Assembly: GCA_029465975.1 (NCBI GenBank)
Contig: CM055755.1
Coordinates: forward strand, 3,421,909 to 3,485,908
Reading direction: 5' to 3'
Length of the DNA: 64,000 bases
Source of the DNA: Dallia pectoralis
Taxonomy: Eukaryota; Chordata; Actinopteri; Esociformes; Umbridae
Shown: piece by piece, positions 31,501-43,617 of the stretch
How the letters are laid out: every line of letters starts with the position of its first letter
Numbering within the stretch: the first letter of the stretch is position 1
Notes under the pieces: generated by a model
Database searches by the model: none
Seen by the model: only the letters and a program-made list of their open reading frames with translations
Told to the model about the DNA's origin: nothing
Program-made: the position numbers and the translations under genes

Positions 31501-34500
31501 TGTTCACCTCCTCTTCTCTGTCTGTGAGTGATTTCTCTCCCTAATTCATCCTGTGTTCACCTCCTCTTCTCTGTCTGTGAGTGATTTCTCTCCCTAATTC
31601 ATCCTGTGTTCACCTCCTCTTCTCTGTCTGTGAGTGATTTATCTCTAATTCCCTACCTCCTCTTTCATCCTGTGTTCATCCTGTGTTCCTCCTCTTCTCT
31701 GTCTGTGAGTGATTTCTCTCCCTAATTCATCCTGTGTTCACCTCCTCTTCTCTGTCTGTGAGTGATTTCTCTCCCCTAATTCATCCTGTGTTCACCTCCT
31801 CTTCTCTGTCTGTGAGTGATTTCTCTCCCCTATTTCATCCTGTGTTCACCTCCTCTTCTCTGTCTGTGAGTGATTTCTCTCCCCTAATTCATCCTGTGTT
31901 CACCTCCTCTTCTCTGTCTGTGAGTGATTTATCTCCCCTATTTCATCCTGTGTTCACCTCCTCTTCTCTGTCTGTGAGTGATTTCTCTCCCCTAATTCAT
32001 CCTGTGTTCACCTCCTCTTCTCTGTCTGTGAGTGATTTCTCTCCCCTAATTCATCCTGTGTTCACCTCCTCTTCTCTGTCTGTGAGTGATTTCTCTCCCC
32101 TAATTCATCCTGTGTTCACCTCCTCTTCTCTGTCTGTGAGTGATTTATCTCCCCTAATTCATCCTGTGTTCACCTCCTCTTCTCTGTCTGTGAGTGATTT
32201 CTCTAATCCCCTAATTCATCCTGTGTTCACCTCCTCTTCTCTGTCTGTGAGTGATTTCTCTCCCCTATTTCATCCTGTGTTCACCTCCTCTTCTCTGTCT
32301 GTGAGTGATTTCTCTCCCTAATTCATCCTGTGTTCACCTCCTCTTCTCTGTCTGTGAGTGATTTCTCTCCCCTAATTCATCCTGTGTTCACCTCCTCTTC
32401 TCTGTCTGTGAGTGATTTCTCTCCCCTAATTCATCCTGTGTTCACCTCCTCTTCTCTGTCTGTGAGTGATTTCTCTCCCTAATTCATCCTGTGTTCACCT
32501 CCTCTTCTCTGTCTGTGAGTGATTTCTCTCCCTAATTCATCCTGTGTTCACCTCCTCTTCTCTGTCTGTGAGTGATTTCTCTCCCTAATTCATCCTGTGT
32601 TCACCTCCTCTTCTCTGTCTGTGAGTGATTTATCTCCCTAATTCATCCTGTGTTCACCTCCTCTTCTCTGTCTGTGAGTGATTTATCTCCCCTAATTCAT
32701 CCTGTGTTCACCTCCTCTTCTCTGTCTGTGAGTGATTTATCTCCCCTAATTCATCCTGTGTTCACCTCCTCTTCTCTGTCTGTGAGTGATTTATCTCCCC
32801 TAATTCATCCTGTGTTCACCTCCTCTTCTCTGTCTGTGAGTGATTTCTCTCCCCTAATTCATCCTGTGTTCACCTCCTCTTCTCTGTCTGTGAGTGATTT
32901 CTCTCCCCTAATTCATCCTGTGTTCACCTCCTCTTCTCTGTCTGTGAGTGATTTCTCTCCCTAATTCATCTGTGTTCACCTCCTCTTCTCTGTCTGTGAG
33001 TGATTTATCTCCCTATTTCATCCTGTGTTCACCTCCTCTTCTCTGTCTGTGAGTGATTTATCTCCCCTATTTCATCCTGTGTTCACCTCCTCTTCTCTGT
33101 CTGTGAGTGATTTATCTCCCCTATTTCATCCTGTGTTCACCTCCTCTTCTCTGTCTGTGAGTGATTTATCTCCCCTATTTCATCCTGTGTTCACCTCCTC
33201 TTCTCTGTCTGTGAGTGATTTATCTCCCCTATTTCATCCTGTGTTCACCTCCTCTTCTCTGTCTGTGAGTGATTTCTCTCCCCTAATTCATCCTGTGTTC
33301 ACCTCCTCTTCTCTGTCTGTGAGTGATTTATCTCCCCTAATTCATCCTGTGTTCACCTCCTCTTCTCTGTCTGTGAGTGATTTATCTCCCCTAATTCATC
33401 CTGTGTTCACCTCCTCTTCTCTGTCTGTGAGTGATTTATCTCCCCTATTTCATCCTGTGTTCACCTCCTCTTCTCTGTCTGTGAGTGATTTATCTCCCTA
33501 TTTCATTCTGTGTTCACCTCCTCTTCTCTGTCTGTGAGTGATTTCTCTCCCCTAATTCATCCTGTGTTCACCTCCTCTTCTCTGTCTGTGAGTGATTTCT
33601 CTCCCTAATTCATCCTGTGTTCACCTCCTCTTCTCTGTCTGTGAGTGATTTCTCTCCCTAATTCATCCTGTGTTCACCTCCTCTTCTCTGTCTGTGAGTG
33701 ATTTATCTCCCTATTTCATCCTGTGTTCACCTCCTCTTCTCTGTCTGTGAGTGATTTCTCTCCCCTAATTCATCCTGTGTTCACCTCCTCTTCTCTGTCT
33801 GTGAGTGATTTCTCTCCCCTAATTCATCCTGTGTTCACCTCCTCTTCTCTGTCTGTGAGTGATTTATCTCCCCTATTTCATCCTGTGTTCACCTCCTCTT
33901 CTCCGTGTCTGAGCGATTACCTGTCTCAGTATCTTTTATCCTCTCAATCTCCCTCCTGCTGTCGGTGTTTACTTCTTTCTGAGGTTTGAATATTTATATA
34001 ATATACACTGATGAGGCAAATGTTATGACTGGTAAAGTCAACTCTGTTTCTTTCCTAACAACGGCACGTGTCAATGTCTTGGTACAATAGATGTTAAATG
34101 TTGCCCCGGTCTCCACATTTTCCAGATCTCAATCTGATTGAGCATCTCTGAGATGTGCTGGATCAACAAGTCGGATCCACTTCGGTTTCACCAACATCAT
34201 ATTAGCTCATAATGTTTTGGCAAATCAGTGTACATTGTATATCTGATACACACATTTGTCTGTCATTCACTTCACTGTGTAATACTGTCACTAGAGAGTC
34301 ATTGCTTACCTAATATCTTGCTGTGTCTCTGTGTGTGTGTTTGTGTGTCTCTGTGTGTGTCTCTGTGTGTGTGTGTCTCTGTGTGTGTGTCTCTGTGTGT
34401 GTCTCTGTGTGTGTGTCTCTGTGTGTGTGTGTCATGATGGATACGGTGTGTGTTGGTGTGGTCCTTTGGGCAAGCATGCGGTGTGGGTGTGTGTGTCAGG

Positions 34501-37362
34501 GACCAGGTACCTCCGTCCTGCTGCTGAACATCTGGGCCTGGGTCTGGACAGGTCAGTCACATGACGCACGACAACCGAGGCCAAGGATACTAGTGAGCAG
34601 CGTTTCTCAAACTGTGTCCCGCCAGGAACTGACATTATTTCTCTGGGATTCGCGGCGCGTTAATAAATAAGAAACGTCTCTTATTGCTAAAAGTTCTCTG
34701 ATATCTGGGAATTAAGTGAACATCGTCCGAACATTGTTTATGCAGCTGTTTTGTTTCCTTTTGAGGGGAAAATGGGAGATTGAATGAAAATGGAAAGCAC
34801 TGTGTCTGTGCCCCCATGGACGGGATGTGGTTCGCGGCCCCGTCTTTGAGAAACGTTGCTTTACAGTACGTTGGTAAAGAAGCTCACAAGAAACAGACGG
34901 TTGCAGGGTTGGCGTGAATGTAATATTCTGTCACATCTCTGTGTTTCAGGCGCAATTGAGCATGTCCCCAAAATCGATGGACGCCATTGGGCCGCCCTCA
35001 CTCTCAAAGAGAACGCCACCCACAAGTTCAATTGCCAATCGGATGGCGGGAATTCTCAGGCCCCGCCCCTGCTGACGTGGTACCTCAACGGGGAGCGCCA
35101 GAGACCGCCGTCGGAGAAACGCACGGCAGGGCGCCTGGTGATGACATCACACGAGGAGTCTGGAGCGCTGAAGCCCGACTCCAAGCGCAACAGCACCTTC
35201 TCTCTGAGAGCCAGGAAGTGGGACAGGGAGCTGGTGTGCGCCGTCTCCGGCCCGCACAGCGGAGACAGTTACAACGCCACGGTCTCTCTCAATGTGCAGT
35301 GTGAGTGGAGTTGTCCAGGGATGGACTGGCTGTTTGTGGCGTGGGAAATGTGTTCATCGGTCTGTTTAGGTTTTCAGCTACGTGGAGTTAAAGGAGAATG
35401 TCACCGGATTTTCCCATTCGGTTGTGGGATTTCTACCATAGATTTTTTTTTTTACCGACTGTTCAAACTGTCACCAGTGGTTGTGAGTGGCCGTAAACAC
35501 AGATCACAGTCTCGCCGGCGGGGTCTGTAGTCAGGGGCAGGAACCAGGTTAATGTTAAGTCTGAGAAATGCTATGTAGTCCTATAAGGCCAGCTGTAACT
35601 GAATGATAGAACTAGCTCCTCTGTCAACTCTGGGATGATATCTGAGCCAGTTGGTCACTCGGCTGATTCATCCCAGACATTCATGTGGCCTTCTCTCTCT
35701 CTTCTCTACCTTTGATGTCTCAGTTCAGCCGGAGATCCTGCGTGTGAGTGCCCACTACACGGAAACCGCAGACCCCGGCCTCTCCCTGGTTCTCTTTGCC
35801 TTGGTACGATCCAACCCCCCCGCCCACATTACCTGGGTGGACCATTCCGGCCAGCCGGTGGCCAACTCGTCTGACTTCCTCATCCTGGACTCGCGGAGCT
35901 ATCCTTGGCTGACCAATCACACGCTCCGGGTTGCCCTGGGCAGCCTATCAGGGAACGTCTCAGTGAATGCCAGCAACAGCATTGGGGCTGTACAAAGCAA
36001 CCTAACTCTGGCAGGTCTGACAGGATTATTGCACTTTTTACGTTTTAATTCCATTACTTTGCCGAACATCCAACTCTCGTCATCAACGGGATGAGGGTGT
36101 ATAACCAGGTCTCTGTCATGACGATTCACATCATGGTCCATGTTCTCACCCCCCGTCTGTTGCTGTATTCCCCAGAGTTTCTTCAGTCCAGGGTGGAGGT
36201 GTCAGTTCTGAGCATCCTGACAGGGGGCGCTGTGGGCTTCGTTACCCTCCTTGTCCTCAGTCTTCTGGTGCTCTGCCTTCTGCACAAGAACAAGACCAAA
36301 GCCATTGTTGGTGAGACGCGGCGTGACAGGGAACGCTTGTATTCTGTCCATTAAATCAAATGTGCTCTACGCCACCAACGAGTGTGTCTGTCTGTTTCAG
36401 AAGAGCCGATCGAGATTATAATGGAGAGGAAACGGTAAGCGACTTCTTTCAGTCATTCTGTCTGTCATTTGCTTCAGTTGTCTGCAGGTCGGTGTATTTT
36501 ATGCAATAGTACATTGTTTCTAAATGCACGTATGAAAATGGTGTCTATGTATTTACATGACTCATGGAGATGTGTTCAATAGGAACAGAACGTTTTTTTA
36601 AAAACGTGACGAGACATGCCGTAACTTAATAAGAACATGACTTAGTTGCAAGGGTCTTCCCTTGAAGGTGTGCTCTGATGAACATGCCCCACGACTCTTG
36701 TTTCAGGTTGGACTCGCCGACTGGGAAGATAGACAAGATACGTTTACCCCGAGAGAACATGTCTGTACCTTCCAACTTACAACTGAACGACCTCAACACC
36801 TTGCGTAGAGGTAAGACACAGCTGCAGGTGAAGAGACCAAACCCTTGCGCTCGCCGGCTCTTACTAGAATCGATATTCGTGAGGAGAAATGTACACAGCA
36901 TTTTAAAACAGATAGACTGATTGTCCGCTCCTGGAAAGAGCGGAGTGACAAGAGAAGAGTGGGGAAACCCCATCAGGATCCACAGAAACAAATGTAATCC
37001 TTGGTCCAAGGCAAATACAGCACAGCTGACGGAAACCGAGCGGCCATTTTGGTGTCCCTCCAGTCTGTTACTGAACTTCCTGCTTCCTGTCTCCCTGTAG
37101 TTCGAGAGGCAGCCAGGCATCACTTGGGCGAGGTGACGAGGGAGGTTGAGGAAGATGACGACCTGTCTGCCGCCTACGCTGCCAGAGGTGAGATAAGCTG
37201 AAGGGCCTGGATCCATTTCCTGCCGTGGAAATGCGTTGGGCGACGTCTAGTCTCCTCACGACGGCGTCTCAAAGACGTTCTTCTATGTGTGACATTTTTT
37301 ATACGTGTGGGAATGGTGTTCATTTGTTTATGAATTATTAGATGTGTTTATTTTTGTTTGTT

Positions 37363-37401
<39 letters not shown>

Positions 37402-37511
37402 TTGTAATTCATAATTTGTTGTTGACCCTGTCTCCAGGTTTTGCCCGATACCCTATGATTGGCTACATCTACAAGGTGAACAGCAAAAGCAGTGACGAGA
37501 TCTGGCTATGA
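28474..37511 (+). CDS. tmem25: Transmembrane protein 25 (Ig-superfamily)
   Basis: Single-pass Ig-superfamily membrane protein; in mammals it is reported in neurons as a regulator of receptor levels. Exons: 28474-28536 (tentative), 34500-34551, 34950-35300, 35724-36014, 36176-36310, 36401-36434, 36707-36810, 37101-37187, 37438-37511. Phases agree throughout, giving 396 aa against about 366 in human. Order: hydrophobic signal (SVLLLNIWAWVW); Ig domain 1 with Cys pair (KFNCQSDGG, LVCAVSGPH); second Ig-like domain (FALVRSNPPAHITW, SYPWLTNHTLRV) lacking the usual Cys pair, as in the family; membrane segment VGFVTLLVLSLLVLCLL; cytoplasmic RLPRENMSVPSNLQLNDL and C-terminal GYIYKVNSKSSDEIWL, both diagnostic of TMEM25. 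The first exon is the weakest part of the model. Confidence 0.93.
29227..29890 (+). pseudogene. Degraded Tc1/mariner transposase
   Basis: Several frames carry transposase-like pieces. GPPQSPDMNVIDPLWEVLE (about 29694-29750) corresponds to the conserved 'wPsqSPDlNpIEnlW' block around the last acidic residue of the DDE domain. Upstream VKRGGG followed by a WGS-like stretch (29480-29535) fits the preceding block. Multiple stops and frameshifts: inactive. Confidence 0.75.
30008..33905. repeat. 54-bp minisatellite, about 70 copies
   Basis: Unit TTCATCCTGTGTTCACCTCC plus TCTTCTCTGTCTGTGAGTGA plus TTTCTCTCCCCTAA. Variants: TTTATCTC for TTTCTCTC, CTATTT for CTAATT, and 53-bp units lacking one C. Because 54 is a multiple of three, runs of full-length units give long frames of an 18-residue repeat (HPVFTSSSLSVSDFSPLI), broken wherever a 53-bp unit occurs. 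A disordered patch sits at 31185-31290 and another at 31640-31700. Lies in the first intron of the tmem25 model. Confidence 0.96.
34003..34232. mobile_element. Internally deleted Tc1-like element
   Basis: Ends TACACTGATGAGGCAAATGT and TTTTGGCAAATCAGTGTA are inverted relatives. Inside is a relic of the transposase block (PDLNLIEHL, about 34120-34150). About 230 bp, no coding capacity. Confidence 0.65.
34325..34432. repeat. GT/CTCT-rich microsatellite
   Basis: Interrupted (TG)n with CTCTG insertions, just upstream of the tmem25 signal-peptide exon. It gives low-complexity Cys/Val frames. Confidence 0.85.
34500..34551 (+). CDS. tmem25: tmem25 signal-peptide exon
   Basis: 52 nt encoding GPGTSVLLLNIWAWVWT plus the first base of Gly. 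Acceptor GTGTGTGTCAG, donor GTCAGT. The hydrophobic run and its position before AIEHVPKIDGRHW fit the signal peptide of TMEM25. Confidence 0.7.
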
Positions 37512-38657
37512 TGGCAGTCCCATCCATAGGGGCGGAGTCAAACCACACCTCGGCCAATACGAAGCTCAGAACGACTGCCAATTAGCCTTTTACATCTACT
37601 ACAGGACCACGAATGACTCTGAAGTCAGCTGGAGGAACCAATCAGGTGTATAGCGTAGGTAGCTAGCGTTTTAGAGATGTTGTCCAGATGAACCAATTCC
37701 AACATTCCATCTTGATTCACTGAGAAATAAGAAAATAATTGTCTGTGTTGGTTTGCCGGCTGTCTTCCATTGGTTCCAAATGTGCCTGTGTATGTATGGT
37801 ACCACTGACAGATCTGAAACTAGGCCAAGAAATCTTACTGCCACAGACGGAACCATCCAAACTGCTGCTGTAGAACCGAGGAACTCTTTAGAAGGCTCTA
37901 AAAGGAACATTGAGCCACCGCCCATGTCTTTATACCTCTGTCCGTCGACCTCATACCGCCCATGTCTTTATACCCCTGTCTGTTGACCTCATACCGCCCA
38001 TGTCTTTATACCCCTGTCTGTTGACCTCATACCGCCCATGTCTTTATACCCCTGTCTGTTGACCTCATACCGCCCATGTCTTTATACCCCTGTCTGTTGA
38101 CCTCATACCGCCCATGTCTTTATACCCCTGTCTGTTGACCTCATACCGCCCATGTCTTTATACCCCTGTCTGTTGACCTCATACCGCCCATGTCTTTATA
38201 CCCCTGTCTGTTGACCTCATACCGCCCATGTCTTTATACCCCTGTCTGTAGACCTCATACCGCCCATGTCTTTATACCCCTGTCTGTTGACCTCATACCG
38301 CCCATGTCTTTATACCCCTGTCTGTTGACCTCATACCGCCCATGTCTTTATACCCCTGTCTGTCGACCTCATACCGCCCATGTCTTTATACCCCTGTCTG
38401 TTGACCTCATACCGCCCATGTCTTTATACCCCTGTCTGTCGACCTCATACCGCCCATGAACTCCTCTTAAATCATGGAATGCTTAGTGTTCTGAATATAA
38501 CAAATAAGTTATGTCATCCTGATTGGAATGCCCCCGACAATATATGTTACCTGAGGCTGTATATCTCTGTAGACAGTAGAGATATTACCTGCTGTGTATT
38601 TGTATATTACATCTATATGTATATTTGTATGCAACATGTATATGTGTATAAAATAAA
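37512..38657 (+). other. tmem25: tmem25 3' UTR
   Basis: Non-coding region after the stop, with an AATAAA at 38652-38657 (AAATAAATCT). Contains the 38-bp array. The array would be transcribed if this polyadenylation signal is used. Confidence 0.5.
37923..38457. repeat. 38-bp minisatellite, 14 copies
   Basis: Unit CGCCCATGTCTTTATACCCC plus TGTCTGTTGACCTCATAC. Only the TGTTG/TGTCG/TGTAG site varies. Probably inside the tmem25 3' UTR. Confidence 0.95.
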
Positions 38658-39973
38658 TCTAAGAAATACAATTATGACAATTGCTGGATGGCAAATTATT
38701 TTATTTTTATTTTATTTGTCCAGCAGGGTGCACTGTTCCCCACCTGTCCGGTAACCTAGTTAAGATGGCGCAGAATGGACCGACTGTGTATTGACCGAGA
38801 CTAGGGGTCTCCGACCCTGCTTCTAAAGGGCTACTGTCCTGGTTGTTCTGACTCCAACACCATGTATGGGCAGCCTGTTTTATTAGCAGACTCAGGTGTG
38901 CTGGTCTGGTTCACTGGTGTTGCTGTTGGATCAGGACTGTTCTGGTTCACTGATCACTGATCCTTTCACAGTCAACGCTTTATGACACTGTGTCCTACAA
39001 GGCCTTAAGGGGTTGTTGTTGTCAACCTGGAATGGGGTGCCAGTGTTTTAGGGATGGTGTCTTCCAGGTGTCAGGTGTAGGCCACAGGGTGTTGTGGTCT
39101 GCCGTTGACAAGCAGGAAGCTGTGCTGTGCGATCGTCTTTGTCAACCTGCTCCTCTGTGCTCCTCAGAGCAGCAGTTGTCACAGGCAGTTGAAACACGTT
39201 TTAACCATGAACTGTTTAGACAAAATAGTAAAATCACACTACATCCTGAAACCATGAGACCACTTGACTCATAGGGTTTTTGGCTTTTAAATCGCCCGTC
39301 ACTGGGAACATGTGGGTATCGAACAGCTGGAGTGCTGTTAAATGTTAGGCGTTTTAAACCGCTAGGCTGTGCCCTTGCATGGAACTCTACTGGGTCTCGC
39401 TTCAGACACGTTTCATAGATACGGGACAGAGACTGCTGCAGTCCCGGAAGACAAACCAGCCACACAAACACACATATTTCCTTCTGGCAGATACAGAAAC
39501 AGACCGACTGAGAAGTTGACGTTGTGAGGACTTAACCTACGGATTCAGTAAGATAATTTTTTTCTTTATCTTAGATTTCCTGTTTGGAAGGGTTGACGGA
39601 TAGTTCCAGATTGGGGATTAACTGTCAGGGCAAACATTTTAAGTACTGCAAATATTTATTGCGCTTTTATTAAGCCTTGTTGGACGCCAGGAATTTGTGA
39701 AACGACCGACAAGCTCCGAAACAACGTTAATCAAAATGTTTCTGTAATGGTGGTGTTTGTCTCCACTATGCACAATGCTGGGTTTCTGCTCTGTTCATTA
39801 TGATCCAACATTATCATCACAACCACAGTAAAATGGCTGACGACAAATAGGAAATGGCGTCTTTCCTGTTTCTGAAGCATCATAAGCAGCAACAGTATCC
39901 GTGTTACTTGCCTGAAATCACAATGAATTTTCTCGTTTTCTAGAGACGGAGAATCCCGAGAAGAGTGGGAAGA
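38658..39973. other. Intergenic, tmem25 to CD3 gamma/delta
   Basis: No gene seen. Contains SINE-like sequence (listed separately) and the CD3 gamma/delta promoter and 5' UTR just before 39974, with no TATA box evident. Confidence 0.5.
39289..39375 (-). mobile_element. tRNA-SINE fragment
   Basis: On the - strand: AGCCTAGCGGTTTAAAACGC (A-box side) and, downstream, CTGTTCGATACCCAC (B box GTTCGATACC). Spacing fits a tRNA-derived head, no cloverleaf. Confidence 0.6.
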
Positions 39974-42900
39974 ATGAAGGGAAATTTCCTCCCCGCTAGC
40001 CTGTTGACGGTCTGGACAATGGCTGGTAGGTTTTGGCTGTTAAATTAATTGTTTTTATGGACAGATGAGAAGTTGATGTTTTGATTGGATGTGACTTGTC
40101 GTCAGTAAAACAAGTTGATAGTGGGCATATGTAGATATTCCATTAATGCTACAAAAGCCATTTAAAACATTAACAATGTCTAAACTGTTTTTCAGATCAA
40201 TTGTTTGTCCATTTAAAATGAACAAACAATGACATTATTCGAAATTTGTCTATACTATAGTTGACCCATTTCTGTCAAGTGTATAGAAGCTATTGTAAAC
40301 TGCACGAAAATGTTGAGGAGATTATTTGCTAAAGAACCTTTCTCGATCCGAACATTTCTTTAGAGATCCGTGTGACAGATGTGTTCTTTATCATTGGCTG
40401 ACATGTTGTATTGAGAAAAGCACCATTGTTGTTTTTTCGCGTTCTCTGACAAGTTAAATCAAGGGATCTACTCTTGGAACTGATAGAAGTCTGAGAAGTG
40501 AAGTAAAACCACTGATTGATTTACAGTTCTATTTTCAGTCATTAAACTTAAAAAAAAATCAGCGTATATATGTATTGAAAGTATGAAACATTTTGGTCTA
40601 TAACATAATCATTTTTCTTTTCTATTTACAGTGTTTATAGGTTGTCAAACTGGTAAGTGGAATTAAAATAATCTGTTTTTGAGAGAAAAATTACATTAAG
40701 TAATATTTATATCAACAGGAACCAAAAACAGAACATAACAAAAACGCCCATTCACATTTACAGAATCAAAGCATAAAGGTCGCAGAACATTTTGTGCAAC
40801 TATGCAATTATCCAGAATTCATTTGATTCTCCACAGATTTTGTATGGCGCTTTTTTAAAAAATGAGGTAGTAGTTTTCGCTTAGCTAATCGTCTCAAGTA
40901 GGCTAGCTAACTCGGCGGGCTACTTATTATTGGTTCGCTAGCAGCTTGTTAGCCTAACCATATGTATTTCATACTTTATAGACTTACAGTCTTGAAGCAG
41001 TCAGAATGGTCAAATCATACATTTATTAGTCCAGTTTTCATGAAAATTCAAGGCAATCAAGATTTTGAACACAAGTTACATATCCTGGGCTTTATTACAA
41101 GTCCCTTACTTTAGATTGTTTTGTTCCCCTTGTTAAATTTGTTACAGGTTCAAACACTACAAATCAATTTTATTTTTCTTACAAAGAACTTCCTACCTTC
41201 TGGAACAGCTGATTATAAATTGGCCTCGTGTTATAAATTAGCCTTGTGTTCAACGCTGTTGAAAAACATTATTCTTTCGGCAAATAGCTGTTTTCATTTT
41301 TTTTCAGAGCCTAAAATAAAGGTGTCAGAAGGACCTAACGAGATCACGCTGTCATGTGAGAACGGAGGTTTTGACGGTAATGAAAATATTAAAGAAAAAA
41401 AATTGAAATACAAGGATGAACACTCAAGGGAGTATGTTTGCTCAAAGGACTCGAAGAAGAGTACAATATATGTTAAATTTCGGAGTAAGTACATGGCACT
41501 TCTCACAATTGAACTCGACACAGCACACTACGAACGGTCGGTATTTGTTATCTTGGCCTACATGCCAATATGGTGTTTGTGTGTACATGGTTTGTTGTGT
41601 GTGTGTTCCCAGCCTGTGATAACTGCATTGAGGTGGATACTGCTGCTGCAGTAGGGATGCTTATGGGAGAACTGGTAGCCACCATCCTGATTGGAGTGGC
41701 TGTCTACCAGATCGCCTCTAAGCCACGAGGAACACTGGCCAGCGGAAAGAAAGGTGAGTGACCAGGCATATGGACAAGTTTCCCCTACCGTATGTCTGAG
41801 TTAACTAAACAAATACTACAAACCAGGTTTAGGCTCTCTGCAAATGGGGGTTAACATGATTGCACTCTTTGTTTCATGAAGTCACACTATTTGACAACTT
41901 TCCAATTCCCCGTTGTTTTCCGTCTGTGTGTTTCTTTAATACAATTGACAACTTAACACTATTGGTTTGGCTCTGCTTGTAAACACAAAATGTGATTTCT
42001 GTCATTGCTAGCGTCCAGCCAAATGGTTCTCCTCCAGAATGAGGCAAATGCCCAGTCAGACACGGGCGGTCACTATCAGGTACGTGGTTCATGGTTACAT
42101 CGATCAACAATCCGAGGAAACTAAATGCTGATAACATGATGCGATAGTGCATCTTTTTTATGCTTTGGTACGCTGTTATCAATAGTGCGTGTTGCGTTTT
42201 TAAAAACAACAAACGGATCGCGCTTGTAACGTATTAAGTTGTGCATTTGAAAGTGATTGTACTTTTAAGTGGTGTTTGTTAACATCTTTCAAAAAGACTC
42301 TTTCAAAGGTACTGAAGGTATTCTGTTACTGCAATTTTCATAATTTCGTTTGATCAATGAAGACATCTTTTACAATCATTAATGCGATGAAATGTACTTT
42401 TATTGCGACACAATTTGTTGGTCTAAACAAATGTAACAAATACTGTAAGAAATAACCGGAATACATGTAATTAATTAAATGTTTAGCACACACTACCGTC
42501 ATTTGGATTCGTTCTATCTTCGGCCATGAGATCATGTCCATGTCTGTCAATTTAATGCACCAAAAAATCCTGGTTAAGACCTTTCCACATCGATAAGGAC
42601 CAGGAGATGATGGGTCCAGGTCAAGGGTCAGGAAAAAGGGGATTTGCCCAAAACCCTTCCTGAATCCACCCTTATGGTAAAACCTAAAACTGTTAACACA
42701 ACCAGGTTGGCTGTACAGACCAAGCCAATAAGTGGCTTACGTCCTACTGTCACATCTTCAGATATGTCTGCACACGGATATGTTTTCCAGACACACGGGC
42801 AGTTGCTCATTGGCCAACGATAGCACAACTGATATGATTATCTGCACCTTATACTGCTGTATTTGTCTGAAACACAGCAGCGCTAGCTGACCAGAACAGA

Positions 42901-43149
42901 CTGGTGTAGTACGTATGGTAATGTTACAAGCCAAGCATATTAGCGCACAAACTCTACACGTCAGACCTGTCCACTTTAACTGGCCACCATTTTAGTTAGT
43001 GTTGAGTGTCATTGTCTGAACAGACTCCACTTCATGGCTAATTGTGTTGCCACTTATTCTGAGTCGATTTGTTTCCTTCTCTTTTTCAGCGTCTGAATAA
43101 AAGGCGCCAGGAATCGTCTGAGTACAGCACTTTGCAGGAAAGACGCTAA
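39974..43149 (+). CDS. cd3gd: T-cell receptor CD3 gamma/delta chain
   Basis: Signalling subunit of the T-cell receptor complex; fish have one chain for mammalian CD3 gamma and delta. Exons: 39974-40025, 40632-40652 (only 21 nt), 41308-41484, 41613-41753, 42012-42079, 43090-43149; phases consistent, 172 aa. Order: signal peptide (MKGNFLPASLLTVWTMA); one short Ig domain with Cys pair (TLSCENGG, EYVCSKD); CDNC, the CxxC stalk motif; membrane segment GMLMGELVATILIGVAV with the acidic Glu that pairs with basic TCR residues; tail with dileucine-like QMVLLQNE; ITAM YQRL-x9-YSTL split over exons 5-6. I see no N-glycosylation sequon in the ectodomain. AATAAA at 43195-43200 and 43612-43617. Confidence 0.95.
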
Positions 43150-43617
43150 TGACAAAAACACAGTTTTCTGCTGTACTTTTACCAGTCCTCGGAAAATAAA
43201 TTGTTGTCAGCTCCACAATGTCCACTTTGAAGTCACTCAAAAGATGATTTCAAATGTACGTTGTCATTGGATTTAATAGTTAATGTCGTTCAAACGTTTG
43301 ATACATGTTTGGGTTTTTCTGAGTTTGATTTACTGCTATGATTAAACTATGATTTTATTTTAGTTACTGTAATTGTATCTATATTTTTACACTCTCACAC
43401 GTTTGTTGGTTTCTCGTTTAGAACGTATGTGTTATGTGTTATGACATTATATACATTTTTATTTAAATCTTTATTCAATTCTTGTAAAAAGTTTTTATGG
43501 TAGACAATGTTCTTCTTTTTTACCTGTTCACAGAAAGTTTGAAAAAATATGGTTAATGAAATTTCAAAGGAAATGGAAAGTGGATCACACGTTATGAGTG
43601 GGGATTGTAACAATAAA

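Noticed and set aside
30021..33537. Long Ser-rich frames (up to 236 codons)
   Set aside because: Product of the 54-bp minisatellite; frame changes wherever a 53-bp unit occurs.
34856..35530. 224-codon single reading frame as a stand-alone gene
   Set aside because: Only 34950-35300 is coding (tmem25 exon 3); the rest is intron read-through on both sides of good splice sites.
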